Notes: a model not told the origin generated them from the letters alone. Positions 19,935-28,743 are shown, counted from the stretch's first letter. The stretch: 64,000 bases of DNA from an uncultured Sphingomonas sp. (GCF_913774285.1 NZ_CAJYHX010000021.1:1-64000), one strand, 5' to 3'. A program made the numbers and translations.

Positions 19935-19980
19935 CGAAAAGGGCGCCCGCTGCCCCGTGCAGCGGACGCCCTTTCGTTTC
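19935..19980. terminator. Bidirectional terminator after tRNA-Cys
   Basis: A long GC stem (GGGCGcCCGCTGC / GCAGCGGaCGCCC, with one mismatch) framed by CGAAAA on one side and TTTCG on the other lies between tRNA-Cys and the end of the convergent glycine-zipper gene. The A and T runs make it plausible in both directions. Confidence 0.8.
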
Positions 19981-19992
19981 TGTCGGCCGGGA

Positions 19993-20394
19993 TCAGCGGC
20001 CGTTGCGGCAGTCGCCACCATCGACCGCGCGGCCGGCCAGGGCGCCGGCACCCGCGCCGATGATCATGCCGGTGCCACTGCGGCGATAGGAACTGCCGCG
20101 ACCGATCTCGCCGCCCAGCAGGCCACCGGCGATCGCACCGAGGATCGTGCCCGCAGTGCCGTCGCTGCAGCGCTGGCGATAATTGCGGCCGCGATAGGCG
20201 TAGCGCGGACGGTCGTCGCGATAGTCGCGGTAGTCGCGATAATCACGGGCATCGCGGTAGCCGTCACGATAGTCGCGATCGTAGTGATTGTAGCCATCGC
20301 GATAGCCCCAGTCCTGAGCGGCCGCCGGGGTCGCGGCGATCGAACCGGTCATCAGCGTGGCAGCCATGGTGGCGCCGATCAGAAACTTCTTCAT
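19993..20394 (-). CDS. Exported glycine-zipper protein with YRD repeats
   Basis: A 133-residue protein with a signal peptide (MKKFLIGATMAATLMTGSIAATPAAAQ). Residues about 30-65 form a Tyr-Arg-Asp-rich low-complexity stretch (DYRDYRDYRDD), and residues about 83-125 form a glycine-zipper 2TM element (GTILGAIAGGLLGGEIGRG and GMIIGAGAGALAGRAVD). Such proteins are thought to sit in or at the outer membrane or cell envelope, and the family is often stress-induced; function is otherwise unknown. The start at 20394 is supported by a GAGGAGAT ribosome-binding site. The tandem RD repeats are likely prone to copy-number change. Confidence 0.88.
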   Translation of the reverse strand: MKKFLIGATMAATLMTGSIAATPAAAQDWGYRDGYNHYDRDYRDGYRDARDYRDYRDYRDDRPRYAYRGRNYRQRCSDGTAGTILGAIAGGLLGGEIGRGSSYRRSGTGMIIGAGAGALAGRAVDGGDCRNGR

Positions 20395-20541
20395 CTCGTA
20401 TCTCCTCGCGGCGGCAGCCTGTGCCGCCGTCTGAAGCCTGATTCGCACAAACACGCTGTTCGCATCCTGAATGCGCTCGTTAGCTCATGTTCAGCTAATC
20501 CATTGACCCGGATCGGGACGCCGCGCGCTTCACATGCGCGC

Positions 20542-20566
20542 GGAACCATGACACCTGGGAAACGTT
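20542..20566 (+). promoter_or_regulatory. Candidate EcfG general-stress promoter
   Basis: GGAAC (20542-20546), a 16-base spacer and CGTT (20563-20566) match the alphaproteobacterial EcfG consensus GGAAC-N16/17-CGTT exactly. The transcript would begin near 20574, just before the GGAGGGA ribosome-binding site of the zinc-ribbon gene at 20596. Confidence 0.8.
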
Positions 20567-20595
20567 CTTTCTGCCTATTGGAGGGAACCTTCCGC

Positions 20596-20814
20596 ATGTA
20601 CGATTTCGGCATCCGCCGCGCGCTGACCGGCTATCGCATGGCCTACCGCCCGCACGAGACCAACCCCTGCCCCGGCTGCGGCCAGTCGCACTGGATGGTC
20701 GGGCGGACGACGGCCGAGTGCGCGTTCTGCGGCACTGCCCTGCCGCTGCACCATGGCGCGGTCGGCGGCAGCGCGCTCCACGCCCGCCCCGCCCATCCGC
20801 CGCTGGCGGCCTGA
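20596..20814 (+). CDS. Small zinc-ribbon protein
   Basis: A 72-residue protein with two knuckles, CPGC and CAFC, 20 residues apart, which form a typical four-cysteine zinc ribbon. There is no signal peptide or membrane helix, so it is probably cytosolic, binding nucleic acid or a protein. The start at 20596 has GGAGGGA 9 bases upstream; an internal ATG at 20638 is less well supported. It is the first gene behind an exact EcfG-type promoter, so it is predicted to belong to the general stress response, and it is followed after 3 bases by another small gene. Confidence 0.8.
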   Translation: MYDFGIRRALTGYRMAYRPHETNPCPGCGQSHWMVGRTTAECAFCGTALPLHHGAVGGSALHARPAHPPLAA

Positions 20815-20817
20815 GCG

Positions 20818-21108
20818 ATGACCAGCGTTTCGAACACCTCGCCGATCGAGCGAATCGCCCGCGTCATCGCCGCCGAGATGCTGAGCCCTAATGCCGAGGG
20901 TGCCGGCGAGCTCGGCCGTCCGGTGAGCGAGATCGTCGACACGATCTGGCCGCGCGAGACCGATCGGGCGCTGGCGGTACTCCGCACGCTGCGCGAGCCC
21001 ACCGCGACGATGATCGAGGCGGGGCGCGCCGCCGGCGACGATCCCGCCCGCATCTGGAGCGCGATGGTCAACGCCGCGATCGCCGAGGCTTCCGCGCTGG
21101 CCGATTAA
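20818..21108 (+). CDS. Small protein of unknown function
   Basis: I do not recognise this 96-residue acidic, largely helical protein; it contains two regions with regular Ala/Leu spacing, one of them RALAVLRTLREPTATMIEAG. No signal or membrane segment is seen. It begins 3 bases after the zinc-ribbon gene and is therefore almost certainly co-transcribed with it under the EcfG-type promoter. cysS follows 41 bases downstream on the same strand. Confidence 0.75.
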   Translation: MTSVSNTSPIERIARVIAAEMLSPNAEGAGELGRPVSEIVDTIWPRETDRALAVLRTLREPTATMIEAGRAAGDDPARIWSAMVNAAIAEASALAD

Positions 21109-21149
21109 GGCGGGTTTGTCGCCGCGCTTTTGTTCGCTATGCGCAGCCC

Positions 21150-22580
21150 ATGCATGACGCTCCGCTGACGCTCTACAACTCGCTTTCCCGTTCGCTCGAG
21201 CCGTTCCAGCCGCTCGACCCCGCCAGGGGCGTGCGCGTCTATTCGTGCGGGCCGACGGTCTACAACTACGCCCATCTCGGAAACTTGCGCGCCTATGTGT
21301 TCACCGACACGCTGAGCCGGGTGCTGCGCTGGAAGGGCTATCCGCTCACCCACATCATCAACATCACCGATGTCGGCCATCTCACCTCGGACGCCGATGC
21401 CGGCGACGACAAGATGGAAGCGGCCGCGCGCGCCCAGGCGATGAGCATCTGGGATATCGCCGCGCACTATACCGCCGCGTTCAAGCAGAACATCCGCGAT
21501 CTCAATATCGCCGAGCCGAGCAAATGGTCGGTCGCCACCGATCATATCCAGCAGATGATCGCCTTCGCCGAGAAGATTGCGCCGGAGCATTGCTACGAGC
21601 TCGAGTCGGGTCTGTATTTCGACGTGACGACGGTGCCCGATTATGGCCGGCTGGCCGGTGCCGCAGACGATGCCGCCGAGAGCCGGATCGATCCGGTGGA
21701 CGGCAAACGCCACCCGCAGGACTTCGCGATCTGGCGCAAGTCGCCGCCGGCCGAGCAGCGGCAGATGGAATGGGATTCGCCCTGGGGCAAGGGCGCGCCG
21801 GGCTGGCACCTCGAATGCTCGGTGATGAGCATCCAGTATCTCGGCGCGCCGTTCGACATCCATACCGGCGGCATCGACCACCGCGAGATCCACCACCCCA
21901 ACGAGATCGCGCAGAACCAGGCCTATTGCGGCTGCGGCGATACCGGCGCGCATTTCTGGATGCACAACAACTTCCTGGTCGACCGCAGCGGCAAGATGTC
22001 CAAGTCCAAGGGCGGGTTCACCACGCTCCAGTCGCTGATCGACGCGGGCGTGCATCCCCTCGCCTATCGCCTACTGTGCCTCCAGGCGCAGTATCGCAGC
22101 GAGCTGGAATTCTCGGCCGAGAACCTCGCTGCAGCACTCACCCGGCTGAAGCGGCTGGTGATGACGGTCACCGCACTCCGGGCGCGCGCCGAGGGCGAAG
22201 GCAGCGCGCCGGCGGCGTGGCTGGAGAAGCTCGACGAAGCCGTGTCGGACGACCTCAACACGCCCAAGGCGCTGCCGGTGCTCGACGAGATGCTGGCCGA
22301 CAAGCGCATCACGCCAGCGGACCGGCTGGCCGCGCTCGCCGAGTTCGACAAGGTGCTCGGCCTGCGGCTTTCCGAGCTGACCCGCGAGGAACTGCGCGTG
22401 CAGCCCAAGGGCGCGACGATCACTCCCGAGGCGATCGCCGACCTGCTGGTCGAGCGCAAGCAGGCCCGCGAAGTGAAGGACTTCCAGCGCTCCGACCGCA
22501 TCCGCGACGATCTCGTAGCGGCGGGGATCGAGGTGATGGACGGCGATCCGCTCGCCTGGGACTGGAAGCCGGCGCTGTAG
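21150..22580 (+). CDS. cysS: Cysteinyl-tRNA synthetase
   Basis: This 476-residue class I synthetase attaches cysteine to tRNA-Cys. The zinc ligand Cys33 is in YSCGPTVYNY, the HIGH-type motif is HLGN at residues 42-45, the second set of zinc ligands lies in HLECSVM and GGIDHREIHHPNE, and the activation loop is KMSKSKGGF. The C-terminal anticodon-binding DALR-type helices are present. Length is standard. The substrate tRNA gene is only 1.25 kb away on the same strand, an unusual closeness though probably without a regulatory role. A hairpin repeat follows the gene. Confidence 0.97.
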   Translation: MHDAPLTLYNSLSRSLEPFQPLDPARGVRVYSCGPTVYNYAHLGNLRAYVFTDTLSRVLRWKGYPLTHIINITDVGHLTSDADAGDDKMEAAARAQAMSIWDIAAHYTAAFKQNIRDLNIAEPSKWSVATDHIQQMIAFAEKIAPEHCYELESGLYFDVTTVPDYGRLAGAADDAAESRIDPVDGKRHPQDFAIWRKSPPAEQRQMEWDSPWGKGAPGWHLECSVMSIQYLGAPFDIHTGGIDHREIHHPNEIAQNQAYCGCGDTGAHFWMHNNFLVDRSGKMSKSKGGFTTLQSLIDAGVHPLAYRLLCLQAQYRSELEFSAENLAAALTRLKRLVMTVTALRARAEGEGSAPAAWLEKLDEAVSDDLNTPKALPVLDEMLADKRITPADRLAALAEFDKVLGLRLSELTREELRVQPKGATITPEAIADLLVERKQAREVKDFQRSDRIRDDLVAAGIEVMDGDPLAWDWKPAL

Positions 22581-22591
22581 GCACACCCGTT

Positions 22592-22718
22592 TCCTCCCCC
22601 GCCAGGGGGAGGTGGCGCCGCAGGCGACGGAGGGGGAGGAAGCACGACGGGCGAGAGGTTCTGGCATCCTCCCCCTCCGACCCGCTGGCGCGGGCCACCT
22701 CCCCCTGGCGGGGGAGGA
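22592..22718. repeat. Inverted-repeat element, CCTCCCCC type
   Basis: A 127-base imperfect inverted repeat. The left end TCCTCCCCCGCCAGGGGGAG is matched by the complementary right end, and the inner GGCGACGGAGGGGGAGGA is matched by TCCTCCCCCTCCGAC. It lies between cysS and the TM2 gene and can fold as one long structure with side hairpins. It is of a different subtype from the copies at 39, 46 and 48 kb. Confidence 0.8.
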
Positions 22719-22797
22719 TATGGCTGGTTCGCAAATCGCCTCTTGCCATCCCGCGCCAACCTCCCCCACAAAACGCGACGTTTTTTCGGGGGAAGCA

Positions 22798-23229
22798 ATG
22801 CGCGGGCAAGTGTTGGGCGTGGATCGGTCGAGCGGCGAAGGCCAGATTTCGGGGGAGGACGGCAGCCGCTATGTCTTCACCCAGGAAGACTGGAGCGACA
22901 GCCGCCACCCCGCCGTCGGCGCGAAGGTCGATTTCGACGTCGACGGCAGGCGTGCCCGCCGTATCTTCCGCCTGCTCGAGGGCGGCGACCTCCCGGCGCC
23001 TTTGGGCGAGCCGCGCAGCAAGATCGTCGCTGCGGTGCTTGCCCTGTTCCTGGGCACGCTCGGCATTCACCGTTTCTATCTCGGCCGTACGGGCTCGGGT
23101 GTGGTGATGCTGATCCTCACCTGCACCATCGTCGGGGCGCTGATCACCGGCGTCTGGGCGTTCGTCGACGCGATCCGCTATCTGCTAATGAGCGATACCG
23201 AGTTCGCCCAGCGCTATCCGCGCCGCTGA
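22798..23229 (+). CDS. TM2 domain membrane protein
   Basis: A 143-residue protein. Residues about 1-60 form a small beta-rich domain that looks like a cold-shock/OB-type fold (VLGVDRSSGEGQISGEDGSR); residues about 78-130 are a TM2 domain of two membrane helices with the diagnostic turn FLGTLGIHRFYLGRTGSG. The function of bacterial TM2 proteins is not established. The start at 22798 follows GGGGGAAG. It stands between a repeat element and the end of the convergent bioA gene, with which it nearly abuts. Confidence 0.85.
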   Translation: MRGQVLGVDRSSGEGQISGEDGSRYVFTQEDWSDSRHPAVGAKVDFDVDGRRARRIFRLLEGGDLPAPLGEPRSKIVAAVLALFLGTLGIHRFYLGRTGSGVVMLILTCTIVGALITGVWAFVDAIRYLLMSDTEFAQRYPRR

Positions 23230-24471
23230 TCAGGCGGCGAGGAATTCGGGCACCAGCCTCCAGACCTGCTCCAGTTGTTCGCGCGTGATGCTGTAGGGCG
23301 GCATCACGTACACGGTGTTGCCCAGTGGGCGCAGCAGCACGCCGCGATCTCGGGCGAAGGCCATGAGGCGCGGGGCGATAGCGGAGAGATAACCATTCTC
23401 CGGCTGCTCTACCTCCAGCGCGGCGATGGTGCCCACACGACGGTGGCCAATCAGGTCGGGAATCCCGGCTAGACCGTCCAGCGCCGCCTGCTGCCAGTCG
23501 CCCAGTTGGGCGATCCGCTCCAGCACCGGCTCGTCGCGCCAGATGGCGAGGTTCGCCACGGCGGCGGCGCAGGCGATCGGGTTGGCGGTGTAGCTGGACG
23601 AGTGGAAGAACATGCGTGCCCGATCCTCCGACCAGTGCGCCTCAAAGATCGGCGCGGTCGCCAGCGTCACTGCCAGCGGGATCGCGCCACCGGTGATGCC
23701 CTTGGACAGGCACAGGATGTCGGGTACTACGCCCGCCTGTTCGCAGGCGGTGAGCGTGCCGGTGCGGCCCCAGCCGGTCATCACTTCATCGGCGATGAAG
23801 AGGACGTCGTGGCGCGCACAGATGGCGCGCATCTCGGCGAGCAGCGCGGGGGTGTAGAAGAGCATCCCCCCGGCCCCCAGCACCAGCGGCTCGACGATGA
23901 AGGCGGCGGCCCCGGCGCGGCATTCGGCCTCCAGCGCGTCGAGCGTCGCCTGCTCGGCACCCGCGCTGGGGAACGGGATGGTGCCGACGTCGAACAGCAG
24001 TGGCTGGTAGGGCCGGTTGAACACACCGCGCGCGCCGACCGACATGCCGCCGATCGTGTCGCCATGATAGCTGTGCTCGAGCACCAGAATGCGGCTGCGA
24101 TTCTCGCTGCGATTGTGCCAGTAGCCTAGCGCCATCTTGAGCGCGACTTCCACCGCGGTGGAGCCGCTGTCGCTGAAAAACACATGCTCCAGCGCCTCCG
24201 GCAGGATGTCCCGTAGCCCGGCGGCGAGCATCTCGGCGGGTTCATGCGTCCAGCCGGCGAAGATGATCTGGTCGAGCTTTCCCGCCTGTTCGGCGATCGC
24301 GGCCATGATCCGCGGGTTGCAATGGCCGTGCGTCGTCACCCACCAGGAGGAGATCGCATCGATGAAGCTGCGGCCGTCGGCGGTATGGATCACCGCGTCC
24401 TGCGCGTGGCTGACCATCGGGATCGGCTCGCTCAGGCCATGCTGGGTGAAAGGATGCCAGACCGACGACAT
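23230..24471 (-). CDS. bioA: Adenosylmethionine-8-amino-7-oxononanoate aminotransferase
   Basis: The 413-residue PLP enzyme converts 7-keto-8-aminopelargonate to 7,8-diaminopelargonate using S-adenosylmethionine as amino donor, the middle step of biotin ring assembly. Class III aminotransferase landmarks are present: SSWWVTTHGHC near the N-terminus, LEHSYHGDTIGGMSVG, the PLP Asp in IADEVMTGWGRTG and the Schiff-base Lys in CLSKGITGG. The start codon overlaps the bioD stop by one base (TGATG), so translation is coupled. It is the last gene of the bioF-bioD-bioA operon and ends against the convergent TM2 gene. Confidence 0.96.
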   Translation of the reverse strand: MSSVWHPFTQHGLSEPIPMVSHAQDAVIHTADGRSFIDAISSWWVTTHGHCNPRIMAAIAEQAGKLDQIIFAGWTHEPAEMLAAGLRDILPEALEHVFFSDSGSTAVEVALKMALGYWHNRSENRSRILVLEHSYHGDTIGGMSVGARGVFNRPYQPLLFDVGTIPFPSAGAEQATLDALEAECRAGAAAFIVEPLVLGAGGMLFYTPALLAEMRAICARHDVLFIADEVMTGWGRTGTLTACEQAGVVPDILCLSKGITGGAIPLAVTLATAPIFEAHWSEDRARMFFHSSSYTANPIACAAAVANLAIWRDEPVLERIAQLGDWQQAALDGLAGIPDLIGHRRVGTIAALEVEQPENGYLSAIAPRLMAFARDRGVLLRPLGNTVYVMPPYSITREQLEQVWRLVPEFLAA

Positions 24472-25097
24472 CAGGCGAAGTCCGCCACGTCGAAGGCTTC
24501 GGCAAAAGCTTCCACCAGCGATTCGTGCGTTAGATCGGCCAGCATCGGCAGGCGACCGAGGCGCTTGACCTTGCCGATCGCAGCGATGGTCGCCTCGCTG
24601 TCCTCGACCGAATCGCCGACAAAGGCAATGCCGTGGATCGGCACGCCGCGCGCCCGCAGCGCTTCGATCGAGAGCAGGCTGTGGTTGATCGTGCCGAGCG
24701 TAGTGCGTGCAACCAGCACCACCGGCTTGCCCCAGCGGGCGAAGACATCGGCGTAGAGGATCTCGCGCGTCACCGGCACCAGCGCGCCGCCTGCGCCTTC
24801 CACCACCAGCGGCCTGTCGACACTCGGCAGCGCGAGGCGATCGAGGTCGATCGTCACGCCGTCGATCTCGGCGGCCAGATGCGGCGAGCAGGGGGTGACC
24901 AGGCGATAGGCCTCGGGGAGAATGTGCCCGATCGGCAGCCCGGACAGGGCTGCGGTGCGCTCACTGTCGCTGCCGTCGTCGAGGCCGCTCTGGATCGGCT
25001 TCCAGTAGCGGGCGCCGAGCGCGCCGGCGAGGGCTGCGGCGAACACGGTCTTGCCGATGCCGGTGTCGGTGCCGGTAATGATAAAGGTCTGGGTCAT
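24471..25097 (-). CDS. bioD: Dethiobiotin synthetase
   Basis: A 208-residue ATP-dependent carboxylase-like enzyme that closes the ureido ring of dethiobiotin from diaminopelargonate and CO2. The P-loop GTDTGIGKT is at residues 9-17, the substrate lysine lies in YWKPIQSG, and the Mg/ATP-binding [11 protein letters not shown] follows. It overlaps bioF by 4 bases (ATGA) and bioA by 1 base, a tightly coupled operon. No bioB, bioC or bioH is present here, so the rest of the pathway is encoded elsewhere. Confidence 0.95.
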   Translation of the reverse strand: MTQTFIITGTDTGIGKTVFAAALAGALGARYWKPIQSGLDDGSDSERTAALSGLPIGHILPEAYRLVTPCSPHLAAEIDGVTIDLDRLALPSVDRPLVVEGAGGALVPVTREILYADVFARWGKPVVLVARTTLGTINHSLLSIEALRARGVPIHGIAFVGDSVEDSEATIAAIGKVKRLGRLPMLADLTHESLVEAFAEAFDVADFA

Positions 25098-26236
25098 GCT
25101 GCGATGGTTTCGGTTGCGGGGAGTAAAGTCGCGAGCCGGTCCGCGAGGGCGCCGATCTGGCCGGGCGACACGTTGTTGGTGATCGAGATGCGCAGGCGCG
25201 AGGTGCCTGTGGGGACAGTGGGCGGCCGGATGCCGCGCACGTCGAAGCCGCTCTCCTGCAGCGCCCCCGCCAACGCCATGGTGCGCACGTCGTCGCCGAG
25301 GATCAGCGGCAGGATCTGGGTGTCGCCCGCCAATACGCCGAGCGAGGCCAGCGCCGTGCGGGCCGCAGCGATCCGGCCCGACAGCGCCGATCGCAAAGCG
25401 TCGCCCTCCGCCACGATGCGCAGCGCCGCGCGTACCGCAGCCGCCATCAGGGGCGACGGCGCGGTCGAGAAGATGAAGGCGCGGCCCCGGTTGACGAGAA
25501 AGTCGCGCACCACGGCCGGCCCGGTAACGAGCGCGCCCTCGCAGCCCAGCGCCTTGCCGCAGGTGTGCAGCGTGATCAGGTTGGCGGTCGGCAAGCCATA
25601 GGCGAGGCCCTGCCCCTGTGGGCCGTAGACGCCGGTCGCATGCGCCTCGTCGACGAGCAGGATCGCCTCCTCGGTCGCGGCCAGCGCCGACAGCGCGGCG
25701 AGCGGCGCGACGTCGCCGTCCATGCTGTAGAGGCTTTCGACCGCGATCCACACGCGCCCCGCCCCGCCTGCACGACGCCAGGCAGCGATCGCCTCGGCGA
25801 AGGCGGGAACGTCGTTATGCGGAGCCTGCCGGGTTTCTGCGCGCCCAAGCCGCATGCCCTCATGCGCGCTGGCATGGACGAGTTCGTCGAACAGCACGAG
25901 ATCGCCGCGCTGGGGCAAGGTCGCGAGCAGCGCCGCATTGGCCGCGTAGCCGCTGGAAAAATACAGCGCCGACTCGCGTCCGAAGAACGCCGCCGCCTCG
26001 GCTTCCAGTGCCTCGTGCTCGGGATGGTTGCCGCGCAGCAGCCGCGAGCCGCCCGAACCGATCGGCACCCCGCGCGCCAGCGCCGCTGCCACCGCGTCGC
26101 GCAGTGCCGGAGAGTCGGAAAGGCCGAGATAATCGTTGGACGCGAAGTCCGCGCCCTCGCGGGCGATCAGCCTGCGCCCGCGGCCGCGGGCCGCCAGATC
26201 GGCAAGGTCGCGCGTCTGTGCTTCGAATGCATGCAT
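25094..26236 (-). CDS. bioF: 8-amino-7-oxononanoate synthase
   Basis: This 380-residue PLP enzyme condenses pimeloyl-ACP (or -CoA) with L-alanine in the first committed ring-building step of biotin synthesis. Motifs of the alpha-oxoamine synthase family are clear: [11 protein letters not shown], the glycine-rich [12 protein letters not shown], the PLP Asp/His in [10 protein letters not shown] and the Schiff-base lysine in [12 protein letters not shown]. Start at 26236 is taken at MHAFEAQTR; a further in-frame ATG 12 codons up is unlikely. It is the first gene of bioFDA. Because this organism should also make sphingolipids, serine palmitoyltransferase was considered, but operon context fixes bioF. 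Confidence 0.94.
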   Translation of the reverse strand: MHAFEAQTRDLADLAARGRGRRLIAREGADFASNDYLGLSDSPALRDAVAAALARGVPIGSGGSRLLRGNHPEHEALEAEAAAFFGRESALYFSSGYAANAALLATLPQRGDLVLFDELVHASAHEGMRLGRAETRQAPHNDVPAFAEAIAAWRRAGGAGRVWIAVESLYSMDGDVAPLAALSALAATEEAILLVDEAHATGVYGPQGQGLAYGLPTANLITLHTCGKALGCEGALVTGPAVVRDFLVNRGRAFIFSTAPSPLMAAAVRAALRIVAEGDALRSALSGRIAAARTALASLGVLAGDTQILPLILGDDVRTMALAGALQESGFDVRGIRPPTVPTGTSRLRISITNNVSPGQIGALADRLATLLPATETIAA

Positions 26237-26287
26237 CGCGGCGCGGCTACACCCCGCTGCGCGCGGGTGCAATCGATCCGCTTACCT

Positions 26288-26304
26288 TTACCCCGCGGGG
26301 GTAA
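26288..26304. promoter_or_regulatory. Palindrome 1, bioF / HTH-DAHP synthase gap
   Basis: A 17-base palindrome TTACCCCGCGGGGGTAA: arms TTACCC and GGGTAA around five central bases. It lies 52 bases from the bioF ATG. A second copy of the same pattern is centred 35 bases away, so the two are a tandem operator candidate in the divergent control region. Confidence 0.7.
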
Positions 26305-26322
26305 GAAAATGCTTGCACAGTT

Positions 26323-26339
26323 TTACCCCGGCCGGGTAA
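26323..26339. promoter_or_regulatory. Palindrome 2, bioF / HTH-DAHP synthase gap
   Basis: A second 17-base palindrome, TTACCCCGGCCGGGTAA, identical in its TTACCC/GGGTAA arms to the first. It ends 9 bases before the ATG of the helix-turn-helix reading frame, and its right edge runs into that gene's AAGGGG ribosome-binding site, so a bound protein would block expression. Confidence 0.7.
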
Positions 26340-26348
26340 GGGGCCTGA

Positions 26349-27938
26349 ATGACGACGTTAGCCGGTTCCAAGATCCGCCAGTTTCGCGAGGAACGCACCC
26401 TCACCCGCGCCGCCTTCGGTGCCTGGTTCGACACGCCAGGCTCGACGGTGCAGGGCTGGGAGACCGACGGCAAGCGCGCCAACACCAAGGTGATGAACCA
26501 GATTGCGGCGATGGGAATCGCCGAGCATGCGGACTGGCACGTCGCCGTCCGCGACGTGGAGAGTGCAATGGCAAGCTGGACCCCCGATAGCTGGACGCGC
26601 GCCGAAGCGCGCCAGATGCCGCAATATCCGGACAAGGGCGCGCTCGACGTGGCCACCCGGCAGCTGAGCAGCTATCCCCCGCTGGTCTTTGCCGGCGAGG
26701 CGCGCGAGCTTACCACCGAGCTGGGCAAGGTCGCGCGCGGCGAGGCCTTCCTGCTCCAGGGCGGCGACTGCGCCGAGAGCTTCGCCGAGTTCCACCCGAA
26801 CAACATCCGCGACACCTTCCGCGTGATCCTGCAGATGGCGGTGGTGCTCACCTTCGCCTCCAAGCTGCCGACGGTGAAGCTCGGCCGCATGGCCGGCCAG
26901 TTCGCCAAGCCGCGCTCGGCCGATACCGAGGTAATCGACGGCGTCGAGCTGCCCAGCTACCGCGGCGACAATGTCAACGACATCGCCTTCACGCCCGAAG
27001 CGCGGATCCCCGATCCGCAGCGGATGGTGCAGGGCTACAGCCAATCGGCAGCGACGCTGAACCTGCTGCGCGCCTTTGCAAATGGCGGCTATGCCAATCT
27101 GCACCAGGTGCATAAGTGGACGCTCGATTTCATGGGCAAGAGCCCCTGGTCGGCCAAGTTCGCCGATGTCGCGGACCGGATCGGCGAGGCGCTCGACTTC
27201 ATGGAGGCGTGCGGGATCAACCCCGATACCGTGCCGCAGCTCAAGGGCACCGACTTCTACACCAGCCACGAGGCGCTGCTTCTCCCCTATGAGCAGGCGC
27301 TGACGCGGCAGGACAGCCTGACCGGCGACTGGTACGATACCTCGGCGCATTTCCTGTGGATCGGCGATCGCACCCGCTTCGAGGGCTCGGCGCATGTCGA
27401 GTTCCTCCGCGGCATCGGCAACCCGATCGGGATGAAGTGCGGGCCGAGCCTGGAGCCCGACGCGCTGCTGCGCCTGCTCGACACGCTCAACCCGGGCCGC
27501 GTGCCGGGCCGAATGACGCTGATCACCCGCTATGGCCATGACAAGATCGAGGCCGGGCTGCCCAAGCTGGTCCGCGCAGTGAAGCGCGAGGGGCATCCGG
27601 TGGTGTGGAGCTGCGACCCGATGCACGGCAACGTCGTCAAGGCGGCGAACGGCTACAAGACGCGGCCGTTCGACCGGATCCTCGCGGAGGTGCGCGGCTT
27701 CTTCGCCGTGCACCGGGCCGAGGGCACCTTCGCCGGCGGCATCCATGCCGAGATGACCGGGCAGAATGTAACCGAGTGCACCGGCGGCGCGATCGCGATC
27801 ACCGAGCAGGGTCTGGCCGATCGCTACCACACGCATTGCGACCCGCGGCTCAACGCGGGTCAGAGCCTCGAACTGGCGTTCCTGCTCGCCGAGATGCTCA
27901 ACGACGAAATGGCCGAGCGCCGCAAGGCGGCGGCCTGA
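26349..27938 (+). CDS. aroG: Class II DAHP synthase with N-terminal helix-turn-helix extension
   Basis: Residues 74-529 are a complete class II (plant/AroH-type) 3-deoxy-D-arabino-heptulosonate 7-phosphate synthase, the first enzyme of aromatic synthesis: WTPDSWTR at its start, [24 protein letters not shown] and [18 protein letters not shown] are all present. Before it, without a stop codon, lie 73 residues that look like an XRE-type helix-turn-helix ([20 protein letters not shown], then [13 protein letters not shown]). Either the two are fused, or an internal ATG at 26568 with GGAGAG 5 bases upstream makes the normal-length enzyme and the frame encodes two products. The upstream ATG also has a good AAGGGG site. 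Two palindromes precede it. Confidence 0.9.
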   Translation: MTTLAGSKIRQFREERTLTRAAFGAWFDTPGSTVQGWETDGKRANTKVMNQIAAMGIAEHADWHVAVRDVESAMASWTPDSWTRAEARQMPQYPDKGALDVATRQLSSYPPLVFAGEARELTTELGKVARGEAFLLQGGDCAESFAEFHPNNIRDTFRVILQMAVVLTFASKLPTVKLGRMAGQFAKPRSADTEVIDGVELPSYRGDNVNDIAFTPEARIPDPQRMVQGYSQSAATLNLLRAFANGGYANLHQVHKWTLDFMGKSPWSAKFADVADRIGEALDFMEACGINPDTVPQLKGTDFYTSHEALLLPYEQALTRQDSLTGDWYDTSAHFLWIGDRTRFEGSAHVEFLRGIGNPIGMKCGPSLEPDALLRLLDTLNPGRVPGRMTLITRYGHDKIEAGLPKLVRAVKREGHPVVWSCDPMHGNVVKAANGYKTRPFDRILAEVRGFFAVHRAEGTFAGGIHAEMTGQNVTECTGGAIAITEQGLADRYHTHCDPRLNAGQSLELAFLLAEMLNDEMAERRKAAA

Positions 27939-27957
27939 TCCCCGGAGGGCGCGTTGT

Positions 27958-28473
27958 TCAGCGGAGCAGCGCGCCCGCCAGCGCCCACAGGCCATAGCCG
28001 AGCGCGAACACCAGCATCCAGGCGAGCACTGCGCTGCCGACGATGATCGCCAGCCGGGTACGGACCGAGAATTTCTCTTCCTTGGGCGAGGCGTTCCACC
28101 CGTCGACGACCGGCGGGGTAGCCTGAGGCGTCGGCAGCGGCGTCTTGGGAAAGGCGATCGGCGTCGCGGCGGGGCCGGACACGGCGGCGCGCAGCTCCGC
28201 GTCGCTGAGGGGAGTCACGAACTCGCAGCCATAGATGCCCGCGGTGCCCCACACGACCGATGCCTCGCGCGTCCCGATTCCGGCGATGCCGAGCGCGATC
28301 GCGTCGCCCACCTTGAGCTCGGCGCCCGCGACGACGCGGAAGCCGCCGTTCGACAGGTCCTCGATCGTCACGTCGACCGGCGCCCAGTCCGAATCGCGCA
28401 GCGTCGCTTCGAGTTCGACGCTGTGCCGCTCGGCCCAGCGTCCGTCCTGATACAGTCGTGCCGCGATACCCAT
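27958..28473 (-). CDS. PilZ domain membrane-anchored protein
   Basis: A 171-residue protein with an N-terminal PilZ-like domain (residues about 10-95) and one C-terminal transmembrane helix (about 147-168, LAIIVGSAVLAWMLVFALG), linked by a proline-rich segment. The second c-di-GMP motif, D-x-S-x-x-G, is present as DLSNGGFRV, but the first (RxxxR) is incomplete, with only one arginine in ERHSVELEA, so c-di-GMP binding is doubtful. It converges with the DAHP synthase gene. Function unknown; a GGDEF-EAL gene occurs elsewhere in the window. Confidence 0.82.
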   Translation of the reverse strand: MGIAARLYQDGRWAERHSVELEATLRDSDWAPVDVTIEDLSNGGFRVVAGAELKVGDAIALGIAGIGTREASVVWGTAGIYGCEFVTPLSDAELRAAVSGPAATPIAFPKTPLPTPQATPPVVDGWNASPKEEKFSVRTRLAIIVGSAVLAWMLVFALGYGLWALAGALLR

Positions 28474-28706
28474 AAGCGCTCCACTGGCGTGCGTTGGGCT
28501 CCGCTTTGCACGCGCAGGCGTTGCGAGGCGGTAAACGCCGCGGAAATTATCTTAAGAGTTCATGGTTAACGAAGATTTTTCGGCGACCGCGACAATTTTC
28601 GGGTTGCACCGCAACGAAGCGACACGCGGCTGCAACACGGGCCGGGCAAATGATCCCCTGTCGACGCGTTTCGTTCCCCCTCGCGTCGACTCTCCCCGAA
28701 CTACAC

Positions 28707-28730
28707 GGGGCAGTCCCACGGGGCTGCCCC
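28707..28730 (-). terminator. Hairpin after the DUF488 gene
   Basis: Arms GGGGCAG and CTGCCCC around a 10-base loop lie 14 bases beyond the stop of the DUF488 gene on the minus strand. The rest of the 270-base gap 28474-28743 is AT-richer and holds no gene I can support; it includes GTTAAC and CTTAAG near 28552-28570. Confidence 0.5.
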
Positions 28731-28743
28731 GGCCTTTTCGGGA

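Noticed and set aside
24633..25601. Long plus-strand frame opposite bioD/bioF
   Set aside because: Shadow of the biotin operon; its C-terminal part is low-complexity and lacks any domain.
28474..28743. Possible CtrA site (TTAA half-sites near 28556-28570) and small open frames
   Set aside because: The half-sites are 10 bases apart, not the consensus 7, and the small frames have no ribosome-binding site or protein-like composition.
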